Origin: Streptomyces sp. SS1-1 | Lineage (GTDB): Bacteria > Actinomycetota > Actinomycetes > Streptomycetales > Streptomycetaceae | Direction of reading: 5' to 3' | Assembly (NCBI RefSeq): GCF_008973465.1 | Contig: NZ_WBXN01000004.1 | Coordinates: 2,480,001 to 2,544,000, forward strand | Length of the DNA stretch: 64,000 bases | Shown: piece after piece, positions 16,698-26,067 of the stretch | Position numbering within the stretch: position 1 is the stretch's first letter | Layout of the letters: every line of letters starts with the position of its first letter | The notes under the pieces: model-generated | What the model saw: only the letters and a program-made list of their open reading frames with translations | Told to the model about the DNA's origin: nothing | Databases searched by the model: none | Translations under genes and position numbers: made by a program

Positions 16698-18170
16698 ATG
16701 ACACGGACACCGGGCGGCAGCGCGCCGCCACCACCGGGCCGGGAGCCGGCCCCGAGCGTGCCGGCGCTGCCGTCCGTGCCGCCCCGACCGGGGCCTCCCG
16801 CACCGGAGTCGGCGCCCGCCTCCGCCGCGCCGGCGCCCGTCCCGCGGGCCCGCCGCACCGCGTTCGCGGAGGGCTTCGACCAGCTCCGGGCGGCCGCCAC
16901 GACCGAGCCGGGCCGGCTGCGCATCCTCGGTGCCGTCCTCGCGTTGCTCGTCGTCGCGTTCGGCGCCGTCTCCGCCTGGCAGATGACCGAGCGGACGGCC
17001 GCCGCCGACGACGTCCTGCACCGCAGCCAGCCGCTCAGCTCCGACGCCGCCGACATCTACCGCTCCCTGGCCGACGCGAACACCGCGGCGGCCAGCGGCT
17101 ATCTGGCGGGCCTCCAGGAGAAGCCGGCGATGCGCGCGGGCTACGAGAGGGACATCCGCACGGCCGCCGCCAAGCTCGTCACCGCCGCCGCCAACTCCGA
17201 ACCGGGCTCGGAATCGGCCCGCACGATCGCCTCGCTGAGCCGGCTGCTGCCCGAGTACAACGGCCTGGTGGAGACGGCGCGGGCCAACAACCGCCAGGGC
17301 TACCCGGTCGGCGGCGCCTATCTGCGCGCGGCCAACGAGATGATGCAGCAGCGGATGCTGCCGGCCGCGGAGAAGCTGTACCGCACGGAGAACGGCCGCC
17401 TCGGCGCCGACTACGCCGACGCCCGGTCCTTCCCCTGGGCCTCGCTCGGTCTCGGCGTGCTCGCGCTGGCCGCCCTGGGATGGGCCCAGCACCGCACCTA
17501 CCGGCGCACCAACCGGGTCCTCAACCACGGCCTCGTGACCGCCACGGCCGCCGCCACCGTCGGCCTGCTGTGGCTGACGGTGAGCCACACCGTGGCCCGC
17601 GCGGGCCTCGACGACTCCTACGAGCACGGCGTGCGCTCCCTGACGGTGCTGCACGAGGCCCGGATCGCCTCCCTGACCGCCCGCAGCGACGAGAACCTCA
17701 CCCTGGTCCGCCGCGGCGCCGACACCCGCACCCTGGAGGACGGCAGCTCGGTCGACACCTACGAGTGGGGCTACGACCGCCAGATCGACGCCCTGCGCAC
17801 CGCGCTCGCGCGCGCGGCGGACCTCGCCGACGACGCGGCGGGCAGCAAGCCCGTACGGGACGCGAACGGCTTCATGAAGGTCTGGAAGGACCGCCACGAC
17901 CTCGCCCGCGCGGACAACGACTCCGGGAACTACCAGGCGGCCCGCGACCGCGTCATCGGCACCGCGAAGGAGCCGACGAGCGTGTGCTTCGACAACGTCG
18001 ACAAGGCGCTGGCGACCGCGCTCACCCATGAACAGGGCGAGTTCCGGCGGGCCGCGGGCGATGGCCGGGACGCGCTGACGGGCGTTCCGGCCGGTGCCGC
18101 CGTCCTCGCGGTGCTGGGCGCGGCGGGCGCGGTCCTCGGCATCGGCCGCAGGCTGTCGGAGTACCGGTGA
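16698..18170 (+). CDS. glnX: GlnX-like four-TM sensor protein
   Basis: 490 residues from ATG 16698, chosen over ATG 16677 and 16683 because GGAGG lies 5 nt upstream. A Pro/Ala-rich cytoplasmic N-terminus is followed by TM1 (about residues 75-95), a first helical extracytoplasmic domain, TM2 (245-262), a short cytoplasmic turn, TM3 (276-298), a second helical domain and TM4 (462-480). This two-bundle arrangement and the glnH-like and pknG neighbours match mycobacterial GlnX, which with GlnH signals extracellular Asp/Glu to PknG. The ligand here is not shown. The stop overlaps the next gene's GTG. Confidence 0.75.
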   Translation: MTRTPGGSAPPPPGREPAPSVPALPSVPPRPGPPAPESAPASAAPAPVPRARRTAFAEGFDQLRAAATTEPGRLRILGAVLALLVVAFGAVSAWQMTERTAAADDVLHRSQPLSSDAADIYRSLADANTAAASGYLAGLQEKPAMRAGYERDIRTAAAKLVTAAANSEPGSESARTIASLSRLLPEYNGLVETARANNRQGYPVGGAYLRAANEMMQQRMLPAAEKLYRTENGRLGADYADARSFPWASLGLGVLALAALGWAQHRTYRRTNRVLNHGLVTATAAATVGLLWLTVSHTVARAGLDDSYEHGVRSLTVLHEARIASLTARSDENLTLVRRGADTRTLEDGSSVDTYEWGYDRQIDALRTALARAADLADDAAGSKPVRDANGFMKVWKDRHDLARADNDSGNYQAARDRVIGTAKEPTSVCFDNVDKALATALTHEQGEFRRAAGDGRDALTGVPAGAAVLAVLGAAGAVLGIGRRLSEYR

Positions 18171-18184
18171 GAGGGGGCAGGACG

Positions 18185-19246
18185 ATGCACGCACACACCG
18201 GCGCCCGGGCCGGCTCCGCCCGGTGGTGGCGGCGCCTGCGGGCGGGGCTGCGCGGCTGGGGCGGCGTCGGCGCGATGGCCCTCCTGTGCGCCCTGGCGGT
18301 GACCGCGGCGCTGCTGCTGCCCCTGTCCCAGTCCGCCGGCGACTCCACCGCCCCGACCGGGCACGGGGTCACCCACGCCGGGCAGGCCGCGGCCGGGAAG
18401 TGCGAGGACCCGCAGGACCGGAGCCTGTCTCCGTCCGGCGGCGGGAAGACCCCGGTCGTCGACGCGATCAAGGCCCGCGAGGACCGGCGTCTGGTCGTCG
18501 GCGTCGACACCAACAGCTACCGCTGGGGCTACCTCGACCCGAACAACCCCTCGGGCGCGCTGGAGGGGTTCGACATCGATCTGGTGCACCGGATCGCCGA
18601 GGACATCCTGGGCGACCGGGACGCGGTGCGGTTCAAGGCCATCCCGACCAGCCGGCGGATCGAGGCGATCGAGAAGGGGGAGGTCGACATGGTCGTGCGC
18701 ACCATGACGATCACCTGTGACCGGCTGGACCATGTCGCCTTCTCCGCGCCCTACTTCGTGACCGGTCAGCAGGTCCTCGCGCCCAAGACGTCGCAGGTCA
18801 CCGGCTTCGACGCGTCCCTGGCGGACCGCAAGGTGTGCTCGGCCCGGGGATCGACCGCGTACGACAACCTCGAAGCGGGCAGGAAGGAAGGCGTCCTGCC
18901 CGCCTCCACCGACATCCGCACCACCGTCCCCAACCAGCTCGACTGCCTGGTCAAACTGCAGTTGGGGGAGGTCGACGCGGTCGTCACGGACGGCGCGCTG
19001 GCGGCGAGCCAGGCGGCGCAGGATCCGGCCGTCGAGCTCAAGGGCGGCCTGTTCACTGACGAGTACTACGGAGTGGCGATGAAAAGGGGATCCGACGATC
19101 TGGTCCGCCGGGTCAACCGGATCCTGGAGGAGTACGTCGAGGACGGCGGCTGGGCGGCGTCGTACGAGAAGTGGCTCCACCCGACCATGGACACGGACGG
19201 CGGGAAGTCGGCGTCGGCGACCCCGCCGGAGGCCCACTACAGGTAG
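18185..19246 (+). CDS. glnH: GlnH-like amino-acid-binding protein, membrane-anchored
   Basis: 353 residues from ATG 18185 with AGGGGG upstream; GTG 18167, overlapping the glnX stop, is the alternative. One N-terminal helix (VGAMALLCALAVTAALLLPL) tethers a bacterial family-3 solute-binding domain. Recognisable are the ligand-entry segment GYLDPNNPSGALEGFDIDLV, the DMVVRTMTIT strand, and the second-lobe motif YGVAMKRGSDDL. There is no lipobox, so anchoring is by the helix, unlike the mycobacterial lipoprotein. No amino-acid ABC permease is adjacent, which favours a sensing role with GlnX over transport. Confidence 0.8.
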   Translation: MHAHTGARAGSARWWRRLRAGLRGWGGVGAMALLCALAVTAALLLPLSQSAGDSTAPTGHGVTHAGQAAAGKCEDPQDRSLSPSGGGKTPVVDAIKAREDRRLVVGVDTNSYRWGYLDPNNPSGALEGFDIDLVHRIAEDILGDRDAVRFKAIPTSRRIEAIEKGEVDMVVRTMTITCDRLDHVAFSAPYFVTGQQVLAPKTSQVTGFDASLADRKVCSARGSTAYDNLEAGRKEGVLPASTDIRTTVPNQLDCLVKLQLGEVDAVVTDGALAASQAAQDPAVELKGGLFTDEYYGVAMKRGSDDLVRRVNRILEEYVEDGGWAASYEKWLHPTMDTDGGKSASATPPEAHYR

Positions 19247-19313
19247 GCGGCCCGCGGGCGCGGGACGGCACGGACAGACGACTGACGGAACTCAACGCAG
19301 CGAGAGGTGATCG

Positions 19314-20630
19314 ATGGGCGTCACGGACCCCGCCGGGCCGGTGATGGACCGGGACGAGGTGGACCGTGCGCTGGCGCGGCTCGGCCAGGAGCACGAGGCG
19401 ATCGAGACCTCGCTGCTCGCCCTCCAGGACCACGCGGGCCGCAGACTCCTCGAAGGGGCCGAGCTGACCGGCGTGACCAAGGAGCGCTGGACGTCCGTGG
19501 AGGCGTCGATCACGCTGCTGTGGGCGTACTTCGACGCCTACACGGGCGCGCTGCGCTCGGCGCGCGAGATCCGCTCCCGGCGCCGCTGGTCCAGCCGCGA
19601 GGATCTGGCGGAGCTGACGGAGCTGCTGCGCGGCGAGTGTGTGACGGTGGCCGACTCGCCGTCCCTGCCGGGCGGTCCGGGTCTGCTGAGCGAGCGGTTC
19701 TCCCTGGCCGCGCTCGTGGACCGGATGAACGGGCTGTACGCGACCTCGCTGGACATGGTCGTGGCCGCCGACGCCGTCTGGTCCGCGCTGCCCGCCCGCA
19801 TCGATCTGCTCGCCGCCGAGCTCCAGCGCACCCGCCGCCTCGCGCACTCCGTCGGGGTGCGCCCCGGCGAGCATCCGGCGGGCGACGACCTGGAGCGGAT
19901 CACGCGCACGCTGACCCGGCTGCGCGCCGAGGTGGTGTCGGACCCGCTGGCCTACTGGGTGCCGGCGAAGGGCAGTTCGGCGCCGGGCGGCGGCCGCCCG
20001 GACACCACCGTGTACGACCGTGAGGCGCGCGCCCTGGAGGACGTGCGCCGGGAGATCGACGCGGTCCTGACGGTCCGCCAGGACGCCGAGCAGCGTCTGG
20101 TGCGGCTGCGGGACGTGCTCTCCCGCGCGGACCGCACGCTCGCCGAGGCCCGCACCGCGCGCGGCGAGGTGCTGGCGAAGATCGCCGCGACCGAGGTGCC
20201 GGTCGTCAGCGGTCCCCCGACGGTGCTCCAGGAGCAGCTGGCGACGGCCGCCGAGTACCGCAGGCAGGCCCAGTGGCACCGGCTGTCCCCGCTGCTGGAG
20301 TCCCTGGAGCAGAAGGCGGAGGACGAACTGCTGCGCGCGCGTGAGTCGCTGACGGCGGTCACCGCGCCGCTGGCGGTCCGCGCCGAGCTGCGCGGCCGCC
20401 TGGACGCGTACAGGGCGAAGGTGGCCCGGCACGGCCTCGCGGAGGACCCGCTGCTGGTCGAGCGCTACGACGCGGCGCGCCGCATGCTGTGGAGCGCGCC
20501 CTGCGACCTGCGCGTCGCCGAGCAGGCGGTCCTGCGCTACCAGCAGGCGGTGGCCGAGCTGCTCGGCGGCGCCGGTGGCCGCATCCCGGGTCCGCGCACC
20601 CCCGAGGACGGGGCGGGGAGCGGGACATGA
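19314..20630 (+). CDS. long helical/coiled-coil protein of the PknG cluster
   Basis: 438 residues, ATG preceded by GAGAGGTG. It is almost wholly alpha-helical, with heptad-like runs (RALARLGQEHEAIETSLLAL, RKQ-rich and EDELLRARESLTAV segments) and no membrane helix or signal peptide. No enzyme motif is seen. A Gly/Ser-rich hinge (PAKGSSAPGGGRPD) splits it near residue 225. It sits between the sensor pair and the kinase in the same operon, and orthologues accompany pknG in Streptomyces as far as I recall. An adaptor or scaffold between the membrane sensor and PknG is an inference. Confidence 0.72.
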   Translation: MGVTDPAGPVMDRDEVDRALARLGQEHEAIETSLLALQDHAGRRLLEGAELTGVTKERWTSVEASITLLWAYFDAYTGALRSAREIRSRRRWSSREDLAELTELLRGECVTVADSPSLPGGPGLLSERFSLAALVDRMNGLYATSLDMVVAADAVWSALPARIDLLAAELQRTRRLAHSVGVRPGEHPAGDDLERITRTLTRLRAEVVSDPLAYWVPAKGSSAPGGGRPDTTVYDREARALEDVRREIDAVLTVRQDAEQRLVRLRDVLSRADRTLAEARTARGEVLAKIAATEVPVVSGPPTVLQEQLATAAEYRRQAQWHRLSPLLESLEQKAEDELLRARESLTAVTAPLAVRAELRGRLDAYRAKVARHGLAEDPLLVERYDAARRMLWSAPCDLRVAEQAVLRYQQAVAELLGGAGGRIPGPRTPEDGAGSGT

Positions 20631-20646
20631 GGGGCAGGGGGGACAC

Positions 20647-23160
20647 ATGAGCCAGGCGGGGCAGACCTGTCAGCGCCCGGACTGCGCCGGGCGGTACGAG
20701 GACATGGGCGGTGGCGAGCTGTACTGCGACACCTGCGGCCTGGCCCCGGTCGTCTCGGCGGCCGGCACGGTCGGCTCGCCGCCCACCGGGGTCGCGGCGG
20801 GCGGCAAGGGCGCCTCGGGCAGCGGCGGTTCGGGCTCCACCGGCCGGGGCGGCTCGCGCACGTCCTCCCGGACGTCGCGGTCCTCGCGGTCCCGGCGCTC
20901 GGTGTCCGGGCGGCTGTCGCGCGCGGTGTCCGGGCGGTCCACGGGCCGTTCGGTGTCCGTGCGCAGCTCGGGTTCCACGTCCGGCTCCAGCGGGCGCGGG
21001 CGGCTCGGCGCCGGGCTGGTCCAGGTGCCGGACGTGCCGCGGCCCGACCCGCGCGCGATGGTGCTGGAGACGGCGGAGGTGCCGGAGCGCAAGCGGTTCT
21101 GCTCCCGCTCCGACTGCGGCGCGCCCGTCGGCCGGGCCCGCGGCGACCGGCCGGGCCGCACCGAGGGGTTCTGCACGAAGTGCGGCCACCCGTACTCGTT
21201 CGTGCCCAAGCTGCGCGCCGGGGACGTCGTGCACGGCCAGTACGAGGTCGTGGGCTGCCTCGCGCACGGCGGGCTGGGCTGGATCTACCTGGCCGTGGAC
21301 CGGGCGGTGTCGGACCGCTGGGTGGTGCTCAAGGGCCTGCTGGACACCGGTGACCAGGACGCGATGGCGGCGGCGATATCGGAGCGGCGGTTCCTCGCGG
21401 AGATCGAGCACGCCAACATCGTGCGGATCTACAACTTCGTCGAGCACCTCGACCAGCGCACCGGCTCCCTCGACGGCTACATCGTGATGGAGTACGTCGG
21501 CGGCAAGTCCCTGAAGGAGATAGCGAACGCGCGCCGTACGGAGGCGGGCCGCCGCGACCCGCTGCCGGTGGAGCAGGCGTGCGCGTACGGTATCGAGGCC
21601 CTGGAGGCCCTCGGGCATCTGCACAGCCGCAACCTGCTGTACTGCGACTTCAAGGTCGACAACGCCATCCAGACCGAGGACCAGCTCAAGCTGATCGACA
21701 TGGGCGCGGTGCGCAGGATGGACGACGACGAGTCGGCCGTCTACGGCACGGTCGGCTACCAGGCACCGGAGGTCGCGGAGGTCGGCCCGTCGGTCGCCTC
21801 GGACCTCTACACGGTCGCCCGCACCCTGGCCGTGCTGTCCTTCGACTTCCAGGGCTACACGAACGTCTACGCCGACTCGCTGCCCGACCCGGACCACATC
21901 GACGTGTTCCGCCGGTACGAGTCCTTCTACCGGCTCCTGGTCCGCGCGACCGACCCCGACCCGGCCCGCCGTTTCGCCTCCGCGCAGGAGATGGCGGAGC
22001 AGCTGACGGGGGTGCTGCGCGAGGTCGTCTCGGTCCAGTCGGGCCGGGCGCGGCCCGCGCTGTCCACCCTGTTCGGGCCGGAGGTGCGGGTCACCGACAC
22101 CGTGCTGTTCCCGGAGGCGGCCGGGGAGGTCTCCCGGCTGGGGGCGCGCCCGGTGCCGGCCCGCGGGAGCGCCGCACGCCGCACACCGGACGTGACCGCG
22201 CCGGCCCCCGCGCGGATCGTCAAGGAGGCCGACGCCCCCGCCGCCGCGCTGGCGCTGCCGGTGCCGCGCGTCGACCCCGCGGACCCCAACGCCGGTTTCC
22301 TCGCGGGCCTGCTGACCAGCGCCCCGGCCGAGCTGCTCGGCGCGCTCGCCGCCGTACCGGCGCCGTCGACGGAGTCCCGGCTGCGGCAGGTACGGGCCCG
22401 GCTGGAGAGCGGCGACACGGCCGCCGCGCACGAGGCCCTGCTGAAGCTGGAGGACGAGCACCCCGACGACTGGCGGGTCGTCTGGTACCGGGGCGTGGCC
22501 GCGCTGGTCACCGGGGACCACGCGGGGGCCGCGCTCGCGTTCGACGCGATCTACGACGCCTTCCCCGGGGAGCTCGCCCCGAAGCTGGCGCTCGCCCTGT
22601 GCGCCGAGGTGCTGGGCCAGTTGGACAACGCCGCCGAGTACTACCGGCTCGTGTGGACGACCGACCCCAGCCATGTCGGCGCCGCCTTCGGCCTGGCCCG
22701 CGTCCAGGTCGCGACGGGGGACCGCCGGGGTGCCGTGGCGACCCTGGAGTCCGTCCCGGAGAGCTCGATCCACTACACGGCGGCCCGCGTCGCGGCCGTC
22801 CGGGCCCGGCTGCGTCAACGCACCGCGGTCGCCGGGGACGTACCGTTCCTGGACGACCTGACGGCCGCGGCGGGGCAGGTGGAGGCGCTGGACGCGTACG
22901 GCCTGGACCCGGCGCGCCGGGAGCAGTTGTCGGCGGAAGTGCTCGGTGCGGCGCTGGACTGGATACTCTCCGGTGGCCAGGGTTCCGCCCCGTCCGCCCC
23001 CGGAGGACGGACGCTGCTCGGCAGTGGCCTGGACGAACGGGGGCTGCGGTTCGGCCTGGAGCGCTCGTACCGCATGCTGGCCCGGCTGGCCCCGGGCGGC
23101 GAGGAGAGGATCGACCTGGTGGAACGTGCCAACCGTTACCGCCCCCGGACGTGGGTGTAG
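20647..23160 (+). CDS. pknG: PknG-type soluble Ser/Thr protein kinase
   Basis: 837 residues. A zinc ribbon (Cys8, 13, 27, 30) is followed by a Ser/Arg/Gly-rich linker, a second zinc ribbon (FCSRSDCG ... GFCTKCGHPYSF, residues about 155-182), a kinase domain (about 195-480) and a TPR-like helical C-terminus. The Gly loop is AHGGLGWIYLAVD, the beta-3 lysine is Lys229, the catalytic loop is YCDFKVDN (Asp334, Lys336), and the metal-binding DFG is replaced by DMG (Asp351). The missing Arg before the catalytic Asp (non-RD) and the rubredoxin/kinase/TPR order are PknG hallmarks. Mycobacterial PknG phosphorylates GarA to control 2-oxoglutarate metabolism. The substrate here is not known. Confidence 0.92.
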   Translation: MSQAGQTCQRPDCAGRYEDMGGGELYCDTCGLAPVVSAAGTVGSPPTGVAAGGKGASGSGGSGSTGRGGSRTSSRTSRSSRSRRSVSGRLSRAVSGRSTGRSVSVRSSGSTSGSSGRGRLGAGLVQVPDVPRPDPRAMVLETAEVPERKRFCSRSDCGAPVGRARGDRPGRTEGFCTKCGHPYSFVPKLRAGDVVHGQYEVVGCLAHGGLGWIYLAVDRAVSDRWVVLKGLLDTGDQDAMAAAISERRFLAEIEHANIVRIYNFVEHLDQRTGSLDGYIVMEYVGGKSLKEIANARRTEAGRRDPLPVEQACAYGIEALEALGHLHSRNLLYCDFKVDNAIQTEDQLKLIDMGAVRRMDDDESAVYGTVGYQAPEVAEVGPSVASDLYTVARTLAVLSFDFQGYTNVYADSLPDPDHIDVFRRYESFYRLLVRATDPDPARRFASAQEMAEQLTGVLREVVSVQSGRARPALSTLFGPEVRVTDTVLFPEAAGEVSRLGARPVPARGSAARRTPDVTAPAPARIVKEADAPAAALALPVPRVDPADPNAGFLAGLLTSAPAELLGALAAVPAPSTESRLRQVRARLESGDTAAAHEALLKLEDEHPDDWRVVWYRGVAALVTGDHAGAALAFDAIYDAFPGELAPKLALALCAEVLGQLDNAAEYYRLVWTTDPSHVGAAFGLARVQVATGDRRGAVATLESVPESSIHYTAARVAAVRARLRQRTAVAGDVPFLDDLTAAAGQVEALDAYGLDPARREQLSAEVLGAALDWILSGGQGSAPSAPGGRTLLGSGLDERGLRFGLERSYRMLARLAPGGEERIDLVERANRYRPRTWV

Positions 23161-23163
23161 TTG

Positions 23164-24537
23164 ATGTCGCAGATGCCCCAGTTGTCCGCCTGCCCGAGCT
23201 GCGCCTGGCCGCTCGACTCGGGTGACCGTTTCTGCGGTGCGTGCGGATACGACCTGTCCACCGTGCCCGCACGGCCGGACGACCACCCCACCATCGCCCT
23301 GAACGGCTCCGCCGCCCCGGGCACCGGGACCGGCGGCCACGACCTGCCGCCGGGCACGCCTCCCCCGCCGCCGGTGCCGCCGCCCGGCATCCCGGCCCCC
23401 ACCGCGCCCGAGCCCGGCCCGCCCCCGTTCCCGGCCCAGGCCGGCGAGAGCGACCCCGCCCCGCGCACCCCGACCGTGCCGGACGGCGTCCCCGTCCCGG
23501 CCGAGTCCCCCGAGACGCCGTCCTCAGGGGTGCGCCTCGACCGCCCGGCCGAACCCGACACGTACGCCCTGCAGGCCCCCGACCCCCGGGTGAGCGCCGG
23601 AGCGGCCACCCCGCCCGAAGGCGTCAAGGTGTGCGTCGCCTGCCGCGCCGGCCGGGTCGACCGCGACGGCTACTGCGAGAACTGCGGCCACGCCCAGCCC
23701 CGCGAACGGGACCACATGGAGCAGGAGGCCGGCCCGGTCGCCGCCGTCAGCGACCGCGGGCTGCGCCACCACCGCAACGAGGACGCGTTCGCCGTCGCCT
23801 GCACCACCCTGCCCGACGGGCGTCCGGCGACCCTGGCCATGGTCTGCGACGGGGTGTCCTCGGCGACCCGCCCCGACGACGCCTCCCTGGCGGCGGCCCG
23901 CGCCTCCACCGAGTCGCTGCTGGCCGCGCTGCCCCGCGGCACCCATCCGCAGCAGGCCCTCCAGGAGGCGATCGTCGCCGCCTCCAACGCGGTGAACGCG
24001 CTCGCCGCCGAACCGGCCACGGCCCGCGAGCAGGCCCCCCACCAGAACGCCCCGGCGTGCACGATCGTCGGCTCGATCGTCACCCCCGACCTGCTGGTCG
24101 TCGGCTGGGTCGGGGACAGCCGCGTCTACTGGGTCCCGGCCGACCGCTCCGCTCCCCCGGCCCGCCTCACCGAGGACGACTCCTGGGCCGCGCAGATGGT
24201 CGCGGCGGGCCTGATGAACGAGGCCGAGGCGTACGCCGACGAGCGGGCCCACGCCATCACGGGCTGGCTGGGCGCGGACGCGTACGAACTGGAGCCGCAC
24301 ACCGCGTCCTTCAAGCCGGACCGCCCGGGGGTCGTCGTGGTCTGCACGGACGGCCTGTGGAACTACGCCGAGGCCGCCGAGCACATGGCCGAGATCGTCC
24401 CGGCCGACGCCGCCACGCGCCCCCTGCACGCCGCCCGGGTGCTCGTGGGGCACGCCCTCGACGGCGGCGGGCACGACAACGTAACAGTGGCCGTCCTGCC
24501 GTTCCCGGCACCGCCGGCAGGGGCAGGATCGGCCTGA
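23164..24537 (+). CDS. zinc-ribbon PP2C-family Ser/Thr phosphatase
   Basis: 457 residues from ATG 23164, 3 nt after the pknG stop. The N-terminal zinc ribbon uses Cys10, 13, 24 and 27; a Pro-rich linker follows, then a second ribbon (CVACRAGR ... YCENCG, about 157-175), then the PP2C domain. Metal and catalytic motifs are intact: RNEDAF (Asp207), VCDGVSS (Asp229), WVGDSRVYW, CTDGLWNY, GHDNVTV. It is probably the reversal enzyme for PknG phosphorylation. The paired zinc ribbons mirror those of PknG and of the FHA protein downstream. It is cytosolic, with no membrane segment. Confidence 0.88.
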   Translation: MSQMPQLSACPSCAWPLDSGDRFCGACGYDLSTVPARPDDHPTIALNGSAAPGTGTGGHDLPPGTPPPPPVPPPGIPAPTAPEPGPPPFPAQAGESDPAPRTPTVPDGVPVPAESPETPSSGVRLDRPAEPDTYALQAPDPRVSAGAATPPEGVKVCVACRAGRVDRDGYCENCGHAQPRERDHMEQEAGPVAAVSDRGLRHHRNEDAFAVACTTLPDGRPATLAMVCDGVSSATRPDDASLAAARASTESLLAALPRGTHPQQALQEAIVAASNAVNALAAEPATAREQAPHQNAPACTIVGSIVTPDLLVVGWVGDSRVYWVPADRSAPPARLTEDDSWAAQMVAAGLMNEAEAYADERAHAITGWLGADAYELEPHTASFKPDRPGVVVVCTDGLWNYAEAAEHMAEIVPADAATRPLHAARVLVGHALDGGGHDNVTVAVLPFPAPPAGAGSA

Positions 24538-24540
24538 GGC

Positions 24541-24590
24541 CTGCCGCGGGGACGGCCTCGACGGACCGGAGGGGACCGGTCCGTCGGCAG
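24541..24590 (+). terminator. hairpin between PP2C and VWA genes
   Basis: CGACGGACCGG (24559-24569) pairs with CCGGTCCGTCG (24576-24586) over 11 bp around AGGGGA, and an outer CTGCCG/CGGCAG pair (24541-24546, 24585-24590) offers an alternative. It may end or attenuate transcription of the sensor-kinase-phosphatase part before the VWA-FHA part. Confidence 0.45.
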
Positions 24591-24632
24591 CCATGACCCC
24601 AGCACGGGGTCGTTCAGGGGGATTTGAGAGCA

Positions 24633-25973
24633 ATGGCCAACTTCTCGAAACCAAGCGTGCCGCGGTTCTCGGTGGACGTGTACCAGAACGAGTACCTGCC
24701 GGACGGCGGCACCCAGGTCGACGCGATCGTCACGGTCACCTCCACGGGGGGCGGCACCCTCGCCGGCGCGCCCGCCGCGGCCCGCCCCGCCGGACCGGAC
24801 ACGGACGCGGCCGTCGCGCTCATGGTCGACTGCTCCGGCTCGATGGACTACCCGCCGACCAAGATGCGCAACGCCCGCGACGCCACCGCCGCCGCCGTCG
24901 ACACCCTGCGCGACGGCGTCCACTTCGCCGTGATCGGCGGCACCCATGTGGCCAAGGAGGTGTACCCGGGCGGCGGCCGGCTCGCCGTCGCCGACGCCAC
25001 CACCCGCGAGCAGGCCAAGCAGGCGCTGCGCAAGCTGTACGCGGGCGGCGGCACCGCCATCGGCACCTGGCTGCGCCTCGCCGACCGGCTCCTGTCCTCC
25101 GCCGACGTCGCCATCCGGCACGGCATCCTGCTGACCGACGGCCGCAACGAGCACGAGTCGGCCGAGGACCTGCGGGCCGCGCTGGACGCCTGTGCCGGGC
25201 GGTTCACCTGTGACGCACGGGGCGTGGGCACCGACTGGGAAGTGAAAGAAGTCACATCGATCGCCTCCGCCCTCCTCGGCAGCGCCGACATCGTCGCCGA
25301 CCCCGCCGGTCTCGCCGCCGACTTCACGCGGATGATGGAGAACGCGATGGGCAAGGAGGTCGCGGACGTCGCGCTGCGGGTGTGGACCCCGGTCGGCACC
25401 ACGATCCGGTTCGTGAAGCAGGTCGCGCCCACCGTCGAGGACCTGACCGGCCGCCGCACCGAGGCGGGACCGCGCGCCGGCGACTACCCCACGGGCTCCT
25501 GGGGCGACGAGTCCCGTGACTACCACGTATGCGTGGAGGTCCCGGCTGCCGGCCTGGGCCGGGAGATGCTGGCCGCACGGGTCTCCCTGGTCGTGCCCCG
25601 ACCGGACGGAAGTGCTCAGAACCTGGACGCACAAGGTCTCGTACGGGCGGTTTGGACCGACGACATGACCGCTTCGACGTCGATCAACCCCCAAGTCGCG
25701 CACTACACCGGCCAAGCCGAACTGGCCCAGGCCATCCAGGAAGGGATGGATCTTCGTAAAGCGGGCGATATCGATGGAGCAACGGCCAAACTGGGCCGCG
25801 CCGTTCAGCTCGCCGGGGCCTCCGGAAACGCGGATACGGCGAAACTCCTTGCGAAGGTGGTGGACGTGGTCGATGTCGCGACGGGTACTGTGCGACTGAA
25901 GGCGAAGGTCGCGGAGGCCGACGAGATGACACTCGAGACGCGGTCGACAAAGACTGTTCGTGTAAAGAAGTGA
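24633..25973 (+). CDS. von Willebrand factor A domain protein
   Basis: 446 residues, ATG 24633. The VWA domain carries an intact metal-ion-dependent adhesion site: DCSGS (Asp66, Ser68, Ser70), GGGTAIGTWL for the Thr, and LTDGRNEHES for the second Asp. The remaining 250 residues are beta-rich, then helical with a TPR-like tail (DLRKAGDIDGATAKLGRAVQ). There is no signal peptide, so it is cytosolic, unlike adhesive VWA proteins. The last 100 codons are less GC-biased than the rest. It sits between the phosphatase and the FHA gene and may act as a phosphorylation-dependent assembly protein; no activity is demonstrated by sequence. Confidence 0.83.
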   Translation: MANFSKPSVPRFSVDVYQNEYLPDGGTQVDAIVTVTSTGGGTLAGAPAAARPAGPDTDAAVALMVDCSGSMDYPPTKMRNARDATAAAVDTLRDGVHFAVIGGTHVAKEVYPGGGRLAVADATTREQAKQALRKLYAGGGTAIGTWLRLADRLLSSADVAIRHGILLTDGRNEHESAEDLRAALDACAGRFTCDARGVGTDWEVKEVTSIASALLGSADIVADPAGLAADFTRMMENAMGKEVADVALRVWTPVGTTIRFVKQVAPTVEDLTGRRTEAGPRAGDYPTGSWGDESRDYHVCVEVPAAGLGREMLAARVSLVVPRPDGSAQNLDAQGLVRAVWTDDMTASTSINPQVAHYTGQAELAQAIQEGMDLRKAGDIDGATAKLGRAVQLAGASGNADTAKLLAKVVDVVDVATGTVRLKAKVAEADEMTLETRSTKTVRVKK

Positions 25974-26025
25974 CCAGCAGGACCCAGTAGAAGCAGCGAG
26001 CCTGGCCCCTCGGGGTGGGAAGAAA

Positions 26026-26045
26026 TCCGGTCGGGAACGACCGGA
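26026..26045 (+). promoter_or_regulatory. leader hairpin with GGAA tetraloop before FHA gene
   Basis: TCCGGTCG and CGACCGGA form an 8-bp stem closed by GGAA, a GNRA-type tetraloop, directly upstream of the AAGGAGAGG RBS region. It could protect or gate translation of the FHA gene. Confidence 0.4.
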
Positions 26046-26067
26046 AAGGAGAGGGGGAAGCGCCGAC

